From: an uncultured Clostridia bacterium
GTDB lineage: Bacteria > Bacillota > Clostridia > Christensenellales > Borkfalkiaceae
Assembly (NCBI GenBank): GCA_947627565.1
Contig: CANQWO010000003.1
Span: 1 to 64,000 of the forward strand
Length of the DNA: 64,000 bases
Direction: 5' to 3'
The position numbers were made by a program, and so were the translations under genes. Position 1 is the stretch's first letter. Each line of letters begins with the position of its first letter. Below are positions 60,466-64,000 of the stretch, in pieces. Below the pieces are notes generated by a model that searched no databases, had not been told where the DNA came from, and was given only the letters and a program-made list of their open reading frames with translations.

Positions 60466-61190
60466 TGCAGGAAGCCGAACTTTTTGAAAAATACAGGGAA
60501 AGCGGCGACATTGCGCTTCGCAACGAAATCGTCGAGAAGTACCTCTATATTGCGGCGATGATCGCCGGGAAATTTGCGGGCAGGGGCGTTGAATACGACG
60601 ATCTCTACCAGGTCGCCTCGCTCGCCCTCGTCAAGGGGGTGGAGCGCTTCGATCCCGCCAAGGGCGTCAAATTTTCCACGTTCATCACGCCGACTATCAC
60701 GGGCGAGATCAAGAATTACTTCCGCGACCATTCCCGCGTCGTCCACCTGCCGCGCCAGATCAACGAGCTAAGGACGTCGATCAGAAAGGCGGCGGAGGAG
60801 CTCACTGTGGAGCGCGGGCACAATCCCACCGCGAGGGAGATCGCGGAGAGGCTTGGCGTGTCTGAGGAAGACGTGCTGTCCTGCGCGGAAGCGGGGGGCG
60901 TCGTCTCGCTCGACCGCAATGTTTCCGAAGAGGACGGCATGACGTATCACGAGCTCATCGCGGCGGCGGACGACAGCCTCGAGGATTTTGAAAACCGCGA
61001 TGTGGTGCGCTCCGTGCTTGCGGGGCTCTCCGGCGCGGAGCGGAAGCTCCTCAAATATCGCTACGGCGAAGAGCTCTCCCAGACCGAGACGGCGAAGCGG
61101 TTGGGCGTTTCGCAGATGTATGTCTCCCGTCTCGAACGAAAGGTGCTGGAAAAGCTGAGAAAAACGCTCGGGAAGGTCATGTCGGAATGA
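60465..61190 (+). CDS. Sigma factor of the SigB/SigF family
   Basis: A 241-residue RNA polymerase sigma factor with region 2 (YDDLYQVASLALVKGVERFDPAKGVKFSTF), region 3 (REIAERLGVSEEDVLS) and region 4 (LSQTETAKRLGVSQMYVSRLERKVLEKL). The segment VVHLPRQINELRTSIRKA is closer to SigB (HVPRRIKELG) than to SigF. It starts at the ATG that overlaps the previous stop codon (TGATG) with no ribosome binding site of its own. It should be held inactive by the GHKL protein(s) encoded on either side and released through the STAS protein. A general stress or envelope response is inferred; the regulon cannot be read here. Confidence 0.88.
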   Translation: MQEAELFEKYRESGDIALRNEIVEKYLYIAAMIAGKFAGRGVEYDDLYQVASLALVKGVERFDPAKGVKFSTFITPTITGEIKNYFRDHSRVVHLPRQINELRTSIRKAAEELTVERGHNPTAREIAERLGVSEEDVLSCAEAGGVVSLDRNVSEEDGMTYHELIAAADDSLEDFENRDVVRSVLAGLSGAERKLLKYRYGEELSQTETAKRLGVSQMYVSRLERKVLEKLRKTLGKVMSE

Positions 61191-61543
61191 ATTTCGTCAT
61201 AGACAATTTTGACGCCCTGAAGGCCGCGCTCGGCGCGATGTGCGCCGAACTGGACGGGCTTTCCGAGAATTTTAAGTTCAACGGCAAACTTGTGGCGATG
61301 GAGCTTGTCTCCAACGTGTTGCAGCATGGCGGCGGACGGGCATACTTTTCCTATACCCTGTCGCAGGAGGGACTGCGCATCAGCGTACAGGGCGAGCATC
61401 TCTTCCGCCCTCCCGAGCGGAGTACGCTTGCCGACGTGGACGCCGAGAGCGGGCGGGGGCTGTATTTGGTAGACAGCATTGTGGACCGCCGCGAATACAA
61501 TGCGCGAGAGGGCATCGTCGTGGTGCTCACCGGGAAGGAATAA
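61187..61543 (+). CDS. GHKL-type anti-sigma kinase (RsbW-like)
   Basis: 118 residues, ATGA overlap with the sigma gene. The N box is intact (MELVSNVLQHGGG; Glu39, Asn43, His47) and the G2 box ESGRGLYLVDSIVD is clear. The G1 Asp is not obvious (RISVQGEHLF). It probably binds ATP, the sigma factor and the STAS protein. In Bacillus the kinase gene precedes the sigma gene, whereas here it follows, and a degenerate relative takes the usual place. A terminator follows at once. Confidence 0.75.
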   Translation: MNFVIDNFDALKAALGAMCAELDGLSENFKFNGKLVAMELVSNVLQHGGGRAYFSYTLSQEGLRISVQGEHLFRPPERSTLADVDAESGRGLYLVDSIVDRREYNAREGIVVVLTGKE

Positions 61544-61574
61544 CACCGTGAAGCAATGGCTCCACGGTTTTTTT
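61544..61574 (+). terminator. Terminator of the sigma operon
   Basis: ACCGTG / CACGGT stem with a 12-base loop followed by seven T. Confidence 0.8.
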
Positions 61575-61577
61575 ATG

Positions 61578-61820
61578 TCCCCACCCCCTTTGTCCCCCTC
61601 CCCAAGGAGGGGGTAGGTGAGGTGAGGGCGGCGGTAGAACTTCCCCACCCCCTTAATCCCCCGCCCCAAGGAGGGGGTAGGGGAGGTGAGGGCGGCGATA
61701 GAACTTCCCCACCCCCTTTGTCCCCCTCCCCAAGGAGGGGGTGGGTGAGGTGAGGCGGCAATAGAACTTCCCCACACTCTTTGTCCCCCTCCCCAGGGAG
61801 GGGGTAGGGGACGAGAGACG
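61578..61820. repeat. Tandem array of four 64-base palindromic units
   Basis: Units begin at 61578, 61642, 61706 and 61769 (periods 64, 64 and 63). Each holds CCCCCTCCCC-AA-GGAGGGGG followed by GTAGGTGAGGTGAGG and TAGAACTTCC. The last unit is diverged. The core resembles the palindromes at 27.66, 27.90 and 36.32 kb. It fills the gap between the sigma operon and the terminator at 61883; no gene is seen in it. Confidence 0.85.
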
Positions 61821-61882
61821 ATGTCGGCGCCGCCCCGAAGTGGACATTTTGTGAGGAGAGTGGGTCGCCGATCCGGGGCAAG

Positions 61883-61920
61883 AAAAAACCTTCTATGAAG
61901 TGCTCATAGAAGGTTTTTTT
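61883..61920. terminator. Bidirectional terminator
   Basis: AAAAAACCTTCTATGA / TCATAGAAGGTTTTTT stem with a 5-base loop between convergent genes. Confidence 0.9.
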
Positions 61921-61956
61921 GATTGGGTTGAATGCCGTTTGGGAACGGCCGTGCAA

Positions 61957-64000
61957 TTACTTGTGCACGTTATCGAAGATCTTGTCGAGCAGCTCGGGCG
62001 AGATGTAGGGCCGGAACTTCCCGAGCGCCGCGAACACCTTCGAGAAGAATTGCTTGTTGTCGCCGCCGACTTGATATTCGGGGAGACCGAAGTCGCCGTG
62101 AACCTTATTGATGAAGACGGCGGTGAACTGATCTCTCTGCTCGTCGGTCAGCGTGCTCAAAAATTCGTCATACGGGCCGTGCGAATAAGCGGGCGCTGCG
62201 GGCTGCGCCTGAGGCTGCGGTTGCGGCTGCGGCGCGGGCGTATAGTAGACGGGCGTTGCAGGCTGTGCGGGCTGCGCGGGTTGTGCGGGCGCCGTCTCAT
62301 CCTCGGAGAGCTCATACATCTTGCGCGCGAATTTGCTTACGGGCGCCTCGCCCTGCGGCGCGGGAAGCTGCGGTTGCGGCTGAGGCGCGGGCTGGGGTAC
62401 GGGCTGGGGTACGGGCTGCGGCTGAGGCGCAGGTTGATATGCGGGCTGCGGTTGCGGCTGAGGCGCCGGCTGGAACTGCGGCTGAGGCATGGGTTGATAC
62501 TGCGGCGCCGGCTGATATGCGGGCTGCGGCGCGGGCTGCTGGTAGCCGCCCTGATAAGGCGGAACCTGAAGCACGACCACGGGCGGCGTCGCGGGAGCCT
62601 GCTGAAGAATGACGGGCGCTGCGGGCGGCATTCCGAACATCGGCATCGGCATGATGGGCGCGGGCTGATATGCGGGCTGCGGCTGCGGAGCAGGTTGATA
62701 CTGCGGCGCGGGCGCGGGCTGATATGCAGGTTGCGGCTGATATGCGTTGTTGTATGCCGGCTGATAAGGATTCTGATAGGGCGCCTGGTAGGGATTCTGG
62801 TAAGGCGTCTGATAAGGATTGTAGGGATTCTGATAGGGCACCTGATAAGGATACTGGTATGTAGGAGCGGGAGACGACTGTGCCGCAGCGGTCTGCGTCG
62901 AATAGTCGTAGCCGCCTTCGTCCTCCTTGTCGAGCGTATCCTCGGCAAGTTCCGCGGCGATGCGCTTTGCCTTGACCTTGCGGCGGCGGGAAAGCACCAA
63001 GTATACATTGAGAATAGAGAGCAGAAGAACGAGGAGCGTTCCGCCGAGAAGAATGGCCGCGCAGACGGGGTTGGACGTGAACATGTACCAACGGCTGCCA
63101 TTCACCGGTTTGATGATGAAGTAGACATAGATGGCCGCGACGAGCAGGAACAGAAGACCGGAGAGCACCGCCTCAACGGGATAGAACTTCTTTGCATTCA
63201 TGCGCAGGATGAAGACCAAAAGCGTCAGCCCGAGCAAGATCATCAAAGCGAAATAGAGATAATTCAAGGTTGTGAAGCCTTTCAGACCGGCCGAGACCGT
63301 GTTGTTCCAAGTGGTACCCACATAGCTTGCGTGCAAGTTGACTTTATCGGCCGTGCCGGGGAACGTGAGTGTTACGACGACCGCGATGAGCAACAGAACG
63401 GAGAGCATTCTGAAGAGGCCGACGAATTTTCTGCGCGAGATGGTGACGACGGTCAGAAGGATGAACATCAAGGCCGCGATCCCCATGATCGTGCAGTCCA
63501 CACTAAACGTCATTTTGAGAAACGAGAACGTGGGACCTAAGACGCCTGCTCCGAAGAAGAGGATGGTCAGTGCGGGCCAGAGATAGGCGATGAAGACGAG
63601 GTATCCGCTGATCATGGCGCAGTTGCGGCAGGTGCTGTGCCTCGTAAGGCAGGCGGCGATGCCGAGACCGAGCGCGACGAGCACGGAGAGCGGGATCAAG
63701 GTAACCTGAGCAACGCCGGCGAGTTCATTGATAATGAAGAAAACCGTTTGTCCTTTGAAGACGAGGCCGCCGGTAAACGCCGCTTTCAGCGTGGTGATGC
63801 AGTAGCCGAGGAGCGAGCCGGCCATGATCGGCTTCGTCACGCCCGCAAGGCTGACGGGCAAGAGTAGCTCGGGCTTCGTTCCTGAGATGAGGGGAACCTG
63901 CGTATGCGTGAAGATCTTGGAGAAGATATCGAGCGGGATCTTCGTGAGGTAACCGAGGAAGAGACCTGCGGTCGCGATCAGGAAGAAGACAATCGCCAGA
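61957..64000 (-). CDS. Multi-spanning membrane protein with long Pro/Gln/Tyr-rich tail, 5' end cut
   Basis: The frame is open to the window edge, leaving 680 residues of the C-terminal part; the TTG at 63859-63861 is not a true start. About eight or nine hydrophobic segments are visible (VFFLIATAGLFLGYL, LIPLSVLVALGLGIAA, YLVFIAYLWPALTILFFGAGVL, IMGIAALMFILLTVV, LYFALMILLGLTLLVFIL and others). After a basic RRRKVKAKR stretch comes about 230 residues of low-complexity tail: PYQNPYQ repeats, then QPAPQPQPAYQ repeats. A folded C-terminal domain follows (YDEFLSTLTDEQRDQFTAVF, FGLPEYQVGGDNKQFFSKVFAALGKFRPYIS). Such tails phase-separate or bind partners in other proteins, but here the role is unknown. 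Confidence 0.75.
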   Translation of the reverse strand, partial: LAIVFFLIATAGLFLGYLTKIPLDIFSKIFTHTQVPLISGTKPELLLPVSLAGVTKPIMAGSLLGYCITTLKAAFTGGLVFKGQTVFFIINELAGVAQVTLIPLSVLVALGLGIAACLTRHSTCRNCAMISGYLVFIAYLWPALTILFFGAGVLGPTFSFLKMTFSVDCTIMGIAALMFILLTVVTISRRKFVGLFRMLSVLLLIAVVVTLTFPGTADKVNLHASYVGTTWNNTVSAGLKGFTTLNYLYFALMILLGLTLLVFILRMNAKKFYPVEAVLSGLLFLLVAAIYVYFIIKPVNGSRWYMFTSNPVCAAILLGGTLLVLLLSILNVYLVLSRRRKVKAKRIAAELAEDTLDKEDEGGYDYSTQTAAAQSSPAPTYQYPYQVPYQNPYNPYQTPYQNPYQAPYQNPYQPAYNNAYQPQPAYQPAPAPQYQPAPQPQPAYQPAPIMPMPMFGMPPAAPVILQQAPATPPVVVLQVPPYQGGYQQPAPQPAYQPAPQYQPMPQPQFQPAPQPQPQPAYQPAPQPQPVPQPVPQPAPQPQPQLPAPQGEAPVSKFARKMYELSEDETAPAQPAQPAQPATPVYYTPAPQPQPQPQAQPAAPAYSHGPYDEFLSTLTDEQRDQFTAVFINKVHGDFGLPEYQVGGDNKQFFSKVFAALGKFRPYISPELLDKIFDNVHK

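Noticed and set aside
59801..61543. Canonical spoIIAA-spoIIAB-sigF operon
   Set aside because: The gene order and the degenerate protein in the SpoIIAB position do not fit, and the sigma factor looks closer to SigB. A sporulation role is still possible.
61578..61820. CRISPR array
   Set aside because: The tandem units have no unique spacers; the whole 64-base period is conserved and no cas gene is near.

Overview
The window reads as a chromosomal segment of a GC-rich, spore-forming Clostridia-type Firmicute, most likely an uncultured gut lineage (Christensenellales-like is a guess). Supporting signs are spoIIE, addB-addA, tilS-hpt, rpsF-ssb-rpsR, an iscS-iscU-iscR cluster, rpmE next to a DUF1385-prmC gene and prfA, strong AAGGAGG ribosome binding sites, consensus TTGACA-17-TATAAT promoters, and large collagen-like, InlB-repeat and Cys-repeat surface proteins. 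No rRNA, tRNA or CRISPR array was seen. The left edge cuts a tyrosine integrase gene and the right edge cuts a multi-spanning membrane protein.

Layout. 0-3.3 kb: integrase fragment and a secreted collagen-like/leucine-rich protein. 3.3-6.4 kb: tilS-hpt and a convergent lipoprotein. 6.5-13.7 kb: addB-addA recombination nuclease and a small membrane protein. 13.9-24.6 kb: a PRC-barrel protein and three large lipoproteins in tandem, one carrying a thioredoxin domain. 24.7-26.9 kb: spoIIE. 26.9-28.4 kb: no protein gene, but a strongly promoted, terminated and structured 0.4-kb RNA with two 10-codon ORFs, then mosaic dispersed repeats. 28.4-33.6 kb: dnaJ, a YjbR-like gene, two unknown or Sel1 genes, and rubrerythrin with two overlapping micro-ORFs. 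33.8-36 kb: iscS-iscU-iscR. 36-37.6 kb: the second copy of the mosaic repeat and an XRE repressor with a divergent target gene. 37.6-43 kb: rpsF-ssb-rpsR and a 1330-residue repeat protein. 43-51 kb: cca, divergent lipid kinase plus PAS-PP2C phosphatase, then an operon of dehydrogenase, cardiolipin synthase, HAD phosphatase and YfcE phosphodiesterase. 51-61.5 kb: rpmE, the DUF1385-PrmC fusion, prfA, aminotransferase, P-loop protein, thrC, metal exporter, HAD phosphatase and a sigma-B-like partner-switching operon. 61.5-64 kb: a tandem repeat array and the truncated membrane protein.

The most unusual signal is not a gene. A short sequence with core CGGACATG occurs at least 27 times on both strands, in coding and intergenic DNA and in several reading frames (about 2-3 expected). 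This makes unrelated proteins share small peptides such as SDMG, PMSE and HVRD. It looks like a selected or spreading DNA motif comparable in kind to DNA uptake sequences or HIP1; its role is unknown. Functional links: SpoIIE, the PAS-PP2C phosphatase and the STAS/GHKL/sigma operon are all partner-switching parts; PrmC and its substrate PrfA overlap by one base; the isc genes share a promoter carrying a palindrome that fits autoregulation by IscR.
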